From positions 1-64,000 of the forward strand of contig CAYJLC010000007.1 in the NCBI GenBank assembly GCA_964370735.1: a stretch of 64,000 nucleotides of DNA, read 5' to 3'. The notes below the pieces were generated by a model. It was not told where the DNA came from, ran no database searches, and was given only the letters and a program-made list of their open reading frames with translations. Positions 7,224-15,541 of this stretch are shown here, piece after piece. The translations under genes were made by a program, and so were the position numbers. Every line of letters starts with the position of its first letter. The stretch's first letter is position 1. Origin of the DNA: CAYJLC01 sp964370735. Lineage in GTDB: Bacteria > Bacillota > Clostridia > Oscillospirales > Butyricicoccaceae.

Positions 7224-8928
7224 AAAGTATTTTTTAATGCAAAAAACAAGATTGGTTGTTATGTTTTTGCTCAAAATACTTGCGTCTTCAGTCGGATTAT
7301 TTATTCCTTGGGCATTTGCTCATATCGTGGAATACATAATTCCGTTGAACTCTCAAGCCGAGATAATCAAATGGTCTATATATATGATTCTCTTTGCAAT
7401 ATTAAACCTAGTTTCAAACCTACTTGCATTTCATATCAACGCAAATTTCACAGTTAAGCTGTCAAAAGACATTCGAACAGCTGTTTTCGAGAAATCTTGC
7501 CATTTAGACTGCGATAAAGTCGATAAATTCGGAATTTCTTCCATCACTTCAAGGCTAACAAGTGATATTATGAGTGTGCAAACATTCTCAGGAAAGTTAA
7601 TGACAAAAGGTGTTGCCACAATAACTACTTTCATCGGAAGTATCGCAACAGCGAGCATCATGGATATTAAACTTGCGATAGTTATGTTTATTTGTGTGCC
7701 TTTCATCATGCTTACGGTTTATTTCACTATGACAATTGCGCTAAAACGCTTTGCTCTTACTAGAAAAGCTACCGATGATTTAGTTAAATCTATCAGAGAA
7801 AATGTAATGGGTATAAGGGTTATAAAGGCGCTATCTAAGTTTGAATATGAGGAAACTCGCTTTGAAACTATAAATGAAAGTCTTAAAAAATCGTATCTAA
7901 AAGCTGGTATTGTCGATGCTATCGGTTCTCCAACTATGAAACTTATCATAAATATTGGCATGGTGGCTACACTTCTTGTCGGTGCATATTTCATAAATTC
8001 TGGGCTTAGCGACCTTACATCACTTATTGCATTTATGAGTTATTTCACTATGGTTTTAACTTCTCTAGTTGGAATTGGTCAAATGTTTACGATGTATTCA
8101 AAGGCTGGCGCTGCTGCAAACAGAATTGAAGAAATTATAAACACTGAAAACCACGAATTTTCTAGCACATCTAAAAAATACACAAGTTCTGCCAACATTG
8201 AGTTTAAAAACGTAAGTTTTTCTTATGATGATAGTGGTGAAGTGTTGAAAAATATCTCTTTTTCTGTAAAAAAAGGTGAAACTTTAGGCATTATCGGTGT
8301 TACAGGTTCTGGAAAATCAACTCTTACAAGTCTACTGCTTAGATTATACGAGCCGACTTCTGGCGAAATTTTCATAAACGGACAGCCGATAAATAATTAT
8401 GAATCACAAGAACTTTATGAAATGTTCGGAGTTGTATTCCAATCGGATATTATTTTTTCTGACAGTGTTAGTGAAAATATTAATTTTGGTAGAAATATTT
8501 CTGAAAATGATATTAAATCTGCTGCAAAATCTTCTCAAGCAGAACATTTTATCAGCAATTTAAAAGAAAAGTACAATTCTTTAATTAATATTAGAGGTCA
8601 AAATATTAGTGGTGGCGAAAAGCAACGTCTGCTTATTTCAAGAGCAATAGCTTCTAAGCCAGAAATTTTACTTCTTGATGACAGCACTAGCGCACTTGAT
8701 TATAAAACCGATGCACTTTTACGCAAATCTCTTGCGACAGAACTTAAAAATTCGACAAAAATTTTAGTTTCAAGCAGGGTTGCGTCTATTATGAACGCCG
8801 AGCAAATCCTAGTTATAAATGATGGTCAAATTGTTTCAAAAGGTGTTCACAGCGAGCTTGTAAAATCTTGCGAAATCTACAAAGAAATTAGCAAGTTGCA
8901 ACTTGGCGACTCTAAATTATACGCGTAA
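7210..8928 (+). CDS. ABC exporter half-transporter, subunit 1 (degenerate NBD)
   Basis: Type IV ABC exporter half of about 572 aa: membrane domain (residues 1-310, six helices) fused to an ATPase (about 330-570). Walker A GVTGSGKST and signature ISGGEKQR are good. The residue after Walker B is Asp (ILLLDDSTSALD) where catalytic Glu is expected, and the H-loop reads SSRV instead of AHRL, so this NBD carries the degenerate site of a heterodimeric exporter. I prefer the ATG at 7210, six bases after GGAGG, over the ATG at 7204 that abuts the GGAGG. Context suggests drug, peptide or lipid efflux under MarR control; substrate unknown. Confidence 0.92.
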   Translation: MNLLKKYFLMQKTRLVVMFLLKILASSVGLFIPWAFAHIVEYIIPLNSQAEIIKWSIYMILFAILNLVSNLLAFHINANFTVKLSKDIRTAVFEKSCHLDCDKVDKFGISSITSRLTSDIMSVQTFSGKLMTKGVATITTFIGSIATASIMDIKLAIVMFICVPFIMLTVYFTMTIALKRFALTRKATDDLVKSIRENVMGIRVIKALSKFEYEETRFETINESLKKSYLKAGIVDAIGSPTMKLIINIGMVATLLVGAYFINSGLSDLTSLIAFMSYFTMVLTSLVGIGQMFTMYSKAGAAANRIEEIINTENHEFSSTSKKYTSSANIEFKNVSFSYDDSGEVLKNISFSVKKGETLGIIGVTGSGKSTLTSLLLRLYEPTSGEIFINGQPINNYESQELYEMFGVVFQSDIIFSDSVSENINFGRNISENDIKSAAKSSQAEHFISNLKEKYNSLINIRGQNISGGEKQRLLISRAIASKPEILLLDDSTSALDYKTDALLRKSLATELKNSTKILVSSRVASIMNAEQILVINDGQIVSKGVHSELVKSCEIYKEISKLQLGDSKLYA

Positions 8929-8940
8929 GGAGGGATTATA

Positions 8941-10743
8941 TTGAAAGGAAAACTTGGAGGGCAAATGCCTTTTAAAAAGCGAAGTGGCAAAGAAAATGCA
9001 AAGACTTTATCGAAATTATATTCATATATAAAACAATATAAACTCTTCTTAATAGGAGCAGTAGTTCTTACAATTTTATCGAACACAGGTACCCTTATAG
9101 CCCCAAAACTTATCGAAAATTGCGTAGCTATCATCGAATCTGGTCTTGCAAATGCAGATTTTAGCACACTTATCAGTTTTTGTGTGATTATGATAGTTTT
9201 TTATATAGTAACTTATTTTTTAAGTATTTTGCTATCGTACACAATGATGAAATTCGGACAAAATGTCGGTTTTATACTAAGAAAATCGGCGTTTAAAAAA
9301 TTCGACAGACTGCCTGTTTCCTACTTTGATACTCACCAAACTGGAGATGTTATCAGTAGATTTACTTATGATATTGATATGGTTTCAAGCTCTGTGGGTG
9401 GTACTTTTGTAAGCTTTGCTACAAGTATGATAACTCTTATAGGTTCATTTTTTATGATGTTTACATCAAATATGACACTTATGGCAAGTTTCTTTGTAAC
9501 TATTCCGATATCACTTGTTTTAGGAGGCATTTGGGCTAAAAAAGTTCGTGAGTATAATAAAGAAAAATCGATTAAAACAGGCGAACTCAATGGTTTTGTC
9601 GAAGATAAAATCTCAGGTCACAAGACTATCAAAGTATATTCTCAAGAGAAAAATATTCTAAAAAAATTCTTTATTAAAAACAATGAATGGGGCAAGGCAC
9701 AATATAAAGCCGATTTTCGTGGTGCTGGAATTTTGCGTGGTGGACTTCAATTTGTGTCGCAACTTACTACTACTTTTCTTTATATTCACAGCATATTTTT
9801 GCTTATAAATGGAAGTATTACACTAGCCGAAATCACAAGTTTTGTTCTTTATGCAAAAATGTTTACTGGAATTGTAAATGAACTTTCTGTAATTTACAGT
9901 GATTTACAAAGTGCGCTTGCTACCGCCGACAGAGTTTTTGATTTTATTGAAGAACCAGAGGAAAAAGACGACGATGAAGATGCTGTCGTATTATCAAACC
10001 CAAAAGGCGATGTTCATATAAAAAATGTGTCTTTCCAATATAACGAACACAGAAAAATTCTAAATAATATAAATATCGAGGCAAGTTCAAACCATGTTGT
10101 TGCAATAGTTGGCCATACTGGTGCTGGAAAAACTACTTTAATCAATTTACTTATGAAATTCTATCATGTAAATGAAGGTGGAATTTATTTTGATGGTGTG
10201 AATATCGAGCATTTAACAAAAAACAGCTTACGCTCGGCTTGTACTATGGTTTTACAAGATACGTGGCTTTTTAGTGGCACAATTTTCGAAAATATTGCTT
10301 ATGGAAAAGAAAATGCAACACTAGAAGAAGTAATTCGCGCTGCAAAAGCCGTTTCACTCCACGAGTATATCTCTCACCTTCCTAATGGTTATGACACGCA
10401 AATCACCGAAAGTACGACAAATATTTCTAGTGGTCAAAAGCAACTTATAACGATTGCAAGGGCGATGCTATTAGATGCAAAAATATTAATTTTAGACGAA
10501 GCTACATCAAATGTAGACACTTTAACCGAGATAAATGTGCAAAATTCTATGAAAGAACTTATGAAAAATAAGACTTCTTTTGTAATTGCACACAGACTTT
10601 CGACTATTAAAAATGCCGACACTATTTTGCTGTTTGACAAAGGAGAAATCATAGAACAAGGCACACACGATGAACTTTTAGCACTAAATAAGAACTATGC
10701 GAAATTATACAATTCTCAATTTGATATGGTTTTGCAAAACTAA
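8941..10743 (+). CDS. ABC exporter half-transporter, subunit 2 (catalytic NBD)
   Basis: Partner of the preceding half-transporter, 600 aa with membrane domain then ATPase. Walker A GHTGAGKTT, Walker B ILILDEATSNVD with catalytic Glu, and H-loop AHRL are intact. The signature ISSGQK deviates from LSGGQ, as expected for the subunit that completes the degenerate site of its partner. Start is TTG at 8941 behind AAGGAGGG with suitable spacing; an ATG nine codons later also has a GGAGGG in front and is an alternative. It follows subunit 1 by 12 nt and ends the operon before a strong terminator. Multidrug export is the likely role, by family and by the MarR neighbour. Confidence 0.92.
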   Translation: MKGKLGGQMPFKKRSGKENAKTLSKLYSYIKQYKLFLIGAVVLTILSNTGTLIAPKLIENCVAIIESGLANADFSTLISFCVIMIVFYIVTYFLSILLSYTMMKFGQNVGFILRKSAFKKFDRLPVSYFDTHQTGDVISRFTYDIDMVSSSVGGTFVSFATSMITLIGSFFMMFTSNMTLMASFFVTIPISLVLGGIWAKKVREYNKEKSIKTGELNGFVEDKISGHKTIKVYSQEKNILKKFFIKNNEWGKAQYKADFRGAGILRGGLQFVSQLTTTFLYIHSIFLLINGSITLAEITSFVLYAKMFTGIVNELSVIYSDLQSALATADRVFDFIEEPEEKDDDEDAVVLSNPKGDVHIKNVSFQYNEHRKILNNINIEASSNHVVAIVGHTGAGKTTLINLLMKFYHVNEGGIYFDGVNIEHLTKNSLRSACTMVLQDTWLFSGTIFENIAYGKENATLEEVIRAAKAVSLHEYISHLPNGYDTQITESTTNISSGQKQLITIARAMLLDAKILILDEATSNVDTLTEINVQNSMKELMKNKTSFVIAHRLSTIKNADTILLFDKGEIIEQGTHDELLALNKNYAKLYNSQFDMVLQN

Positions 10744-10749
10744 ACAACC

Positions 10750-10792
10750 TGCACTGAATTTAGCAATACGCTAAGTTCGGTGCATTTTTTTT
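10750..10792 (+). terminator. Intrinsic terminator of the MarR/ABC exporter operon
   Basis: Arms TGCACTGAATTTAGC and GCTAAGTTCGGTGCA (10750-10784), loop AATAC, followed by eight T. Confidence 0.9.
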
Positions 10793-10865
10793 GTTTATAT
10801 TTTTTAATATTTCGGTATGTCCTCGTTAAAAAATATAAATTTGCGAAATATTATCATATTTCCTG

Positions 10866-10894
10866 TTTACTTCTAAGCAAATTTATGTTAATAT
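10866..10894 (+). promoter_or_regulatory. Predicted promoter of the hydrogenase operon
   Basis: TTTACT (10866-10871), 17-bp spacer, TAATAT (10889-10894), with an extended -10 TG one base upstream. The -10 lies inside the Rex-like palindrome. Leader is about 30 nt; the gene start is preceded by AAAGGGG. Confidence 0.65.
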
Positions 10895-10902
10895 ATTAAC
10901 AA
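10885..10902. promoter_or_regulatory. Near-consensus Rex (redox repressor) operator
   Basis: ATGTTAATATATTAACAA matches the clostridial Rex consensus TTGTTAANNNNTTAACAA at 13 of 14 specified positions. It overlaps the promoter -10, a classic repressing position. Rex releases DNA when NADH/NAD+ rises, which would induce hydrogenase genes when reductant is in excess. The match is seen directly; binding is inferred. Confidence 0.75.
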
Positions 10903-10929
10903 AGTTATTTATATAAAGGGGATAAAATT

Positions 10930-11160
10930 ATGGAAATTAAAGTATGCATTGGTAGTTCATGTCATTTAAAGGGTTCAAGATTAGTGGTTGAAAAGCTACA
11001 AAACTTAATCCAAAGCAACAATTTGCAAGATAAAGTAGAACTTTCTGGAACTTTTTGTATGGCTAAATGCCAACAGGGCGTATGTGTTTCTGTTGATGAT
11101 GCTATTCATTCTGTAAAACCAGAAACAGTAGATTCTTTTTTTGAAAATGTAGTTCTTTAG
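10930..11160 (+). CDS. Thioredoxin-like [2Fe-2S] ferredoxin domain protein
   Basis: A 76-aa protein of the NuoE/HydC-like thioredoxin-fold [2Fe-2S] type. Cluster ligands are visible as a CX4C pair (C6, C11) and a CX3C pair (C43, C47); C52 is extra. It would shuttle electrons in the cytoplasm, here presumably to or from HydS or the hydrogenase. It is the first gene of the operon, behind AAAGGGG, with 19 nt to the next gene. It is only the isolated domain, whereas NuoE proteins are about 150 aa. Partner assignment is inferred from gene order. Confidence 0.85.
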   Translation: MEIKVCIGSSCHLKGSRLVVEKLQNLIQSNNLQDKVELSGTFCMAKCQQGVCVSVDDAIHSVKPETVDSFFENVVL

Positions 11161-11179
11161 CCTTGAAAGTAGGTAAAAA

Positions 11180-12862
11180 ATGGTCGAATATTTAAAGCTT
11201 AAAAAATCAAATTGCAAAAACTGTTATAAATGCATTCGCTGTTGCCCTGTAAAATCAATCCGATTTTCTGGTGGTCAGGCAAATATCGTAGGCAATGAAT
11301 GTATTTTGTGTGGTCAATGTTTTGTTACATGTCCACAAAACGCAAAGGAAATCGCAAGCAGTGTTGAAGCTACTAAGGTGCTAATTTGTTCTGGTGAACC
11401 AGTTATTGCGTCAATTGCACCTGCTTTCATTGCAAATTATAACGGAATTGGTATAAAAACACTCGAAAAAGCATTAATACAGCTTGGTTTTAGTCACGCT
11501 GAAGAAACTGCCATCGGTGCTACAATCGTCAAAAATGAATATTCCGAAATGATAAATCGTGATAAAAAAAATATATTAATCACTTCTTCATGTCATTCGG
11601 TAAATTTGCTTGTGCAAAAATATTACCCAACTTTACTGCCGTTTCTTGCCGATGTAGTTTCACCTATGCAAGCACACGCAATCGACATTAAAAAGAGAAA
11701 TCCTAACGCAAAAGTCGTTTTTATTGGGCCTTGTGTGGCAAACAAGGACGAAGCTGGATATTATTCTGGCATTGTAGACGAAGCTTTAACTTTCGAGGAG
11801 CTTAGCGAATGGTTAAGTGAAGAAAATATTACATTCGACTATTCTGACGAAAAAGATAGCATAAACGAAAGTTTAGCGAGATTTTTCCCTACTACTGGTG
11901 GAATTTTAAAGACAATTACAGATAAAAATCCTGATTACACCTATTTTGCAGTAGATGGTGTCGACAATTGCATGAATGTGCTCGACGAAATTTCAGAAGG
12001 TTCGCTTGAAAGATGCTTTATTGAAATGTCGGCTTGTGTTGGAAGCTGTGTCGGTGGCCCTGTTATGGAAAAGAAAAGTAAAAATATGCTTTCAAATTTT
12101 ATGGATATAAATCATTATGCAGGTGAAAAAGATTTCGTGACATCCCCTCTTTCACCTGAATATCTCCACAAAAGTTTTACACCGATTGAGCGAAAAAATG
12201 CTACCCCATCTGATAGCGATATTGCGAAAATTCTTCTACAAATCGGAAAAGAAAGTCGCGAAGACGAGCTTGACTGTGGGTCTTGTGGCTATAATTCGTG
12301 TCGCGAAAAGGCAGAAGCTGTTTATTACGGCAAAGCCGACCTTACTATGTGTCTGCCATTTTTAAACGAAAAAGCAGAAACTTTCTCCGATTTAATCGTT
12401 AATAACACGCCGAATGCAATCATCGTTTTAAACGATAATTTAGAGGTTCAAAGGGTAAATCAAGCGACACTAAAGCTTTTAAATCTGCGTTCTGAGGGTG
12501 ATATTTTAGGAGAACAAGTCGTTAAAATACTCGACCCGTTAGATTTTATAAATGTGCGCAAATCTGGCATTTCTATACGTGATAAAAGCGTATATTTAGC
12601 AGAGTATAACAAATATATACACCAAACGATTATTTTTGATAAGCAGTATAAAATGTTTGTTTGCATCATGAGAAATGTGACAGACGAGGAAGTTTCTCGT
12701 GCTAAAAAAGAAGAAATCAGCAGAAAAACCATCGAAACTACCGATAAAGTTATCGAAAAGCAAATGCGTGTCGTGCACGAAATTGCATCACTGCTAGGCG
12801 AAACTGCTGCCGAAACAAAAATTGCATTAACTAAGCTAAAGGAGTCGATTAAAGATGATTAA
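11180..12862 (+). CDS. hydS: Sensory-type (group C-like) [FeFe]-hydrogenase with PAS domain
   Basis: 560 aa. Order: two [4Fe-4S] motifs (C12/15/18/22 and C41/44/47/51), a hydrogenase large-subunit H-cluster domain (about 65-320), a four-Cys FeS domain (C366/369/374/391), a PAS domain (about 400-510) and a C-terminal coiled coil. Candidate H-cluster cysteines are all kept: C138 in TSSCHS, C185 in GPCVANK, C286 and C290 in SACVGSC. The first Cys of the usual TSCCP motif, the proton-relay residue of catalytic enzymes, is Ser, which argues for sensing over fast turnover. There is no kinase or HTH output domain. The phosphatase gene overlaps its 3' end by 8 nt, so phosphatase control is the likely output. 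Confidence 0.88.
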   Translation: MVEYLKLKKSNCKNCYKCIRCCPVKSIRFSGGQANIVGNECILCGQCFVTCPQNAKEIASSVEATKVLICSGEPVIASIAPAFIANYNGIGIKTLEKALIQLGFSHAEETAIGATIVKNEYSEMINRDKKNILITSSCHSVNLLVQKYYPTLLPFLADVVSPMQAHAIDIKKRNPNAKVVFIGPCVANKDEAGYYSGIVDEALTFEELSEWLSEENITFDYSDEKDSINESLARFFPTTGGILKTITDKNPDYTYFAVDGVDNCMNVLDEISEGSLERCFIEMSACVGSCVGGPVMEKKSKNMLSNFMDINHYAGEKDFVTSPLSPEYLHKSFTPIERKNATPSDSDIAKILLQIGKESREDELDCGSCGYNSCREKAEAVYYGKADLTMCLPFLNEKAETFSDLIVNNTPNAIIVLNDNLEVQRVNQATLKLLNLRSEGDILGEQVVKILDPLDFINVRKSGISIRDKSVYLAEYNKYIHQTIIFDKQYKMFVCIMRNVTDEEVSRAKKEEISRKTIETTDKVIEKQMRVVHEIASLLGETAAETKIALTKLKESIKDD

Positions 12863-14030
12863 TTTATGCCCAGACATCGGCTTTTCAAGTTTGAATAAAT
12901 ATTCCGAGGAGCTTTGTGGCGACCAAGTTTGTGTAATTGAAGGCGTAGATGATTCTATGACTATCGTTCTTGCCGACGGTCTAGGCAGTGGTGTTAAGGC
13001 TAACATTCTGTCAACTCTAACATCAAAAATTCTATCGACTATGATTTCGGCAGGACTAAGTATCACAGAATGCGTTGAAACAATCGCTGAAACTCTTCCT
13101 GTTTGTGCAGTTCGTGGTGTTGCATACTCTACTTTTTCAATTTTGCGTATATTAAACGGCAATAAAGAGGCTGAAATCATTCAATACGACAACCCTCAGG
13201 TTATTTTAATTCGAGATGGAGTTCATTTTGAATTTCCATACACCGAAACAATAATCAGTGGTAAAAAAATTCTCACATCAAAAATTAACCTTTGTGAAAA
13301 TGATACTTTTTTTCTAATGAGTGATGGTTGTATTCACGCCGGTGTCGGTAGTATTTTAAATTTTGGTTGGGACAGGTCTGAAATTATTAAATATATGGAA
13401 CCTCTCTGTCATGTTGGTTTTACTGCAAAAACACTAAACACGATACTTCTAAACGAATGTTATTCACTTTATGGTGCAAAACCTGGCGATGATACGACCG
13501 TTTGCACTGTAAAAATGCGAAAACGCGAACCGATGAACTTGATTATCGGACCACCATCTAACAGAAATGATGCAGACAAAATGATGTCACTTTTCTTTTC
13601 AAAAGAGGGAAAACGCATTGTTTGTGGTGGCACAACTTCGTCTATTGTTGCAAATTATCTAGGCAAGGATTTAATTCCGTCGCTTGATTTTTTCGACAAT
13701 GATGTTCCTCCGACTGCAAAAATTGAAGGGGTTGACCTTGTAACCGAAGGTGTTATCACGATAAACAAAGTCTTGACTTATGCTAATGATTATTTAGGAG
13801 AAAACAACCTTTATGCCGATTGGAGCACAAAAAAAGACGGTGCGTCCTCTATCGCAAGATTACTTTTCGAGGAAGCGACAGATATAAATTTTTATGTAGG
13901 TAGGGCTATAAATCCTGCGCATCAAAACCCAGATTTGCCTATTAATTTCAATATTAAAATGCAACTTGTTGAGCAACTTGCTGAAAATCTTAAAAAAATT
14001 GGTAAAAAAATAAAAGTTAGCTATTTTTAA
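12855..14030 (+). CDS. PP2C/SpoIIE-type serine phosphatase with unassigned C-terminal domain
   Basis: 391 aa. Residues 1-222 are a PP2C-like phosphatase with metal-binding motifs ADGLGSG (D41), SDG (D157) and PGDDTTV (D212/D213), so it should dephosphorylate Ser/Thr-phosphoproteins in the cytoplasm. Residues about 228-391 start at NLIIGPPSNRNDADKMM and include KRIVCGGTTSSIVANYLG; I recognise no named domain there. Start ATG at 12855 overlaps HydS by 8 nt and has AAAGGAG about 10 nt upstream. Gene order suggests that HydS controls it in response to hydrogen or redox state. Target is unknown; a SpoIIAA-like anti-sigma antagonist is possible, but none is nearby. Confidence 0.85.
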   Translation: MINLCPDIGFSSLNKYSEELCGDQVCVIEGVDDSMTIVLADGLGSGVKANILSTLTSKILSTMISAGLSITECVETIAETLPVCAVRGVAYSTFSILRILNGNKEAEIIQYDNPQVILIRDGVHFEFPYTETIISGKKILTSKINLCENDTFFLMSDGCIHAGVGSILNFGWDRSEIIKYMEPLCHVGFTAKTLNTILLNECYSLYGAKPGDDTTVCTVKMRKREPMNLIIGPPSNRNDADKMMSLFFSKEGKRIVCGGTTSSIVANYLGKDLIPSLDFFDNDVPPTAKIEGVDLVTEGVITINKVLTYANDYLGENNLYADWSTKKDGASSIARLLFEEATDINFYVGRAINPAHQNPDLPINFNIKMQLVEQLAENLKKIGKKIKVSYF

Positions 14031-14041
14031 AGGGGAAGTTT

Positions 14042-15466
14042 ATGAAAAAATTTGACACTAAAGTACAATATATTAAATATAAAGTTTTGCGTGAAGTAGC
14101 AAAAAATGCTTGGGATGATACTCTTTTAGACAATATTTCTGATATACCAAAAAAACTTATCACAGGTAAAGAATCGACTATGCGCTGTTGTGTTTATAAA
14201 GAACGTGCGATATTATCAGAACGAGTAAAAATCGCTATGGGTGGTGATAAAACTAACCCAAATGTTATCGAAGTTATTTATATCGCGTGCGACGAATGTC
14301 CTGTTTCTGGACACGTCGTGACATCTTCATGTCGAGGATGTCTTTCGCACAGATGCTTTGATTCATGTAAATTAGGCGCGATTTCGTTTGATGAAAACCA
14401 CGTTGCACATATCGACAACGATAAATGTGTAAACTGTGGCGCATGCGCTAAAGTCTGTCCATATTATGCAATCATCAGCAGCAAACGACCATGTGAGGTT
14501 GCATGTAAAGTTAAGGCAATCAAAAAAGCAACTGACAATAGTGCCGAAATTATAAATGAAAAATGTATTGCCTGTGGGGCTTGTGTTTACCAATGTCCTT
14601 TCGGTTCAATCTCTGATAAATCTTTTATTTTGGACACAATAGACATCATTAAAAATAGTGATAATAACAAAAACTATAAAGTTTATGCCGTTGTTGCACC
14701 ATCAATTTCCAGCCAATTTCAACACGCAAAACTAGGTCAAGTTGTTAGCGGAATCAAAGAACTTGGCTTTTACACGATAGTCGAGGCGGCTTTAGGCGCT
14801 GATGCTGTCGCTTTAGAAGAGTCGAAAGAACTTGCCGAAAAAGGCTTTTTAACGAGTTCATGTTGTCCTGCATTTGTTATGTTTATCAATCAAAATTTCC
14901 CTGATTTTGTAAAAGATATCTCGCATAATTTATCACCAATGGCAAGAATTGCGAAGTTTATCAAAGAAACTGACCCTACTTCAAAAATCGTGTTCATAGG
15001 CCCATGTACGGCAAAAAAAATGGAATTCCAACTTGAAAGTGTTCGTCCATATATCGATAGTGTTATCACTTTTGAAGAACTTCAAGCGTTATTTGACAGT
15101 AAAAATCTAAATTTAGAAGATTTACCACTCGATGTTCTCGATAATGCATCATATTTTGGTAGAATTTTTGCTAGAAGTGGCGGACTTTCTGACGCTGTAA
15201 TGCAGGCTATGAAAGAACAAAACATTGAGTTTGATCTTAAAGCCGAAAAATGCGATGGAATTGAAGCATGTAAAATAGCGTTACTTAAATCAGCAAAAAA
15301 AGTCAGCGACTCAAATTTCATCGAGGGTATGGCTTGTGTTGGAGGTTGTATCGGTGGTGCAGGTTGTTTAACTCATGGACCAAAAGATAAAGCCGAAGTT
15401 GATAAATATGGAAAAGAAGCCTTTGAAAAAACGCTTTTAGACGCTGTAAAAATAATGAACTTCTAG
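14042..15466 (+). CDS. [FeFe] hydrogenase, group B-like
   Basis: 474 aa. The N-terminal part has a cysteine-rich region (C97, C100, C105, C109) and two [4Fe-4S] ferredoxin motifs (C129/132/135/139 and C175/178/181/185), followed by the H-cluster domain (about 215-474). All catalytic motifs are present: TSSCCPAF (C274, C275), GPCTAKKMEF (C322) and MACVGGCIGGAG (C432, C436). It should catalyse reversible reduction of protons to H2 with ferredoxin-level electrons, in the cytoplasm. The start follows AAAGGGGAAG. It is the last gene of the operon. The HydEFG maturases it would need are not in the window. Confidence 0.9.
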   Translation: MKKFDTKVQYIKYKVLREVAKNAWDDTLLDNISDIPKKLITGKESTMRCCVYKERAILSERVKIAMGGDKTNPNVIEVIYIACDECPVSGHVVTSSCRGCLSHRCFDSCKLGAISFDENHVAHIDNDKCVNCGACAKVCPYYAIISSKRPCEVACKVKAIKKATDNSAEIINEKCIACGACVYQCPFGSISDKSFILDTIDIIKNSDNNKNYKVYAVVAPSISSQFQHAKLGQVVSGIKELGFYTIVEAALGADAVALEESKELAEKGFLTSSCCPAFVMFINQNFPDFVKDISHNLSPMARIAKFIKETDPTSKIVFIGPCTAKKMEFQLESVRPYIDSVITFEELQALFDSKNLNLEDLPLDVLDNASYFGRIFARSGGLSDAVMQAMKEQNIEFDLKAEKCDGIEACKIALLKSAKKVSDSNFIEGMACVGGCIGGAGCLTHGPKDKAEVDKYGKEAFEKTLLDAVKIMNF

Positions 15467-15506
15467 TAATTTTAGTATTCTTATTTCATAAAATAAATAT
15501 AAAAAA

Positions 15507-15538
15507 AGTGGCTGTCGTAATGTGACAGTCACTTTTTT
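15507..15538. terminator. Bidirectional terminator between hydrogenase and GGDEF/EAL genes
   Basis: AGTGGCTGTC / GACAGTCACT hairpin (15507-15533) has a T run on the right and an A run on the left, so it can serve both converging genes. Confidence 0.88.
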
Positions 15539-15541
15539 ATG

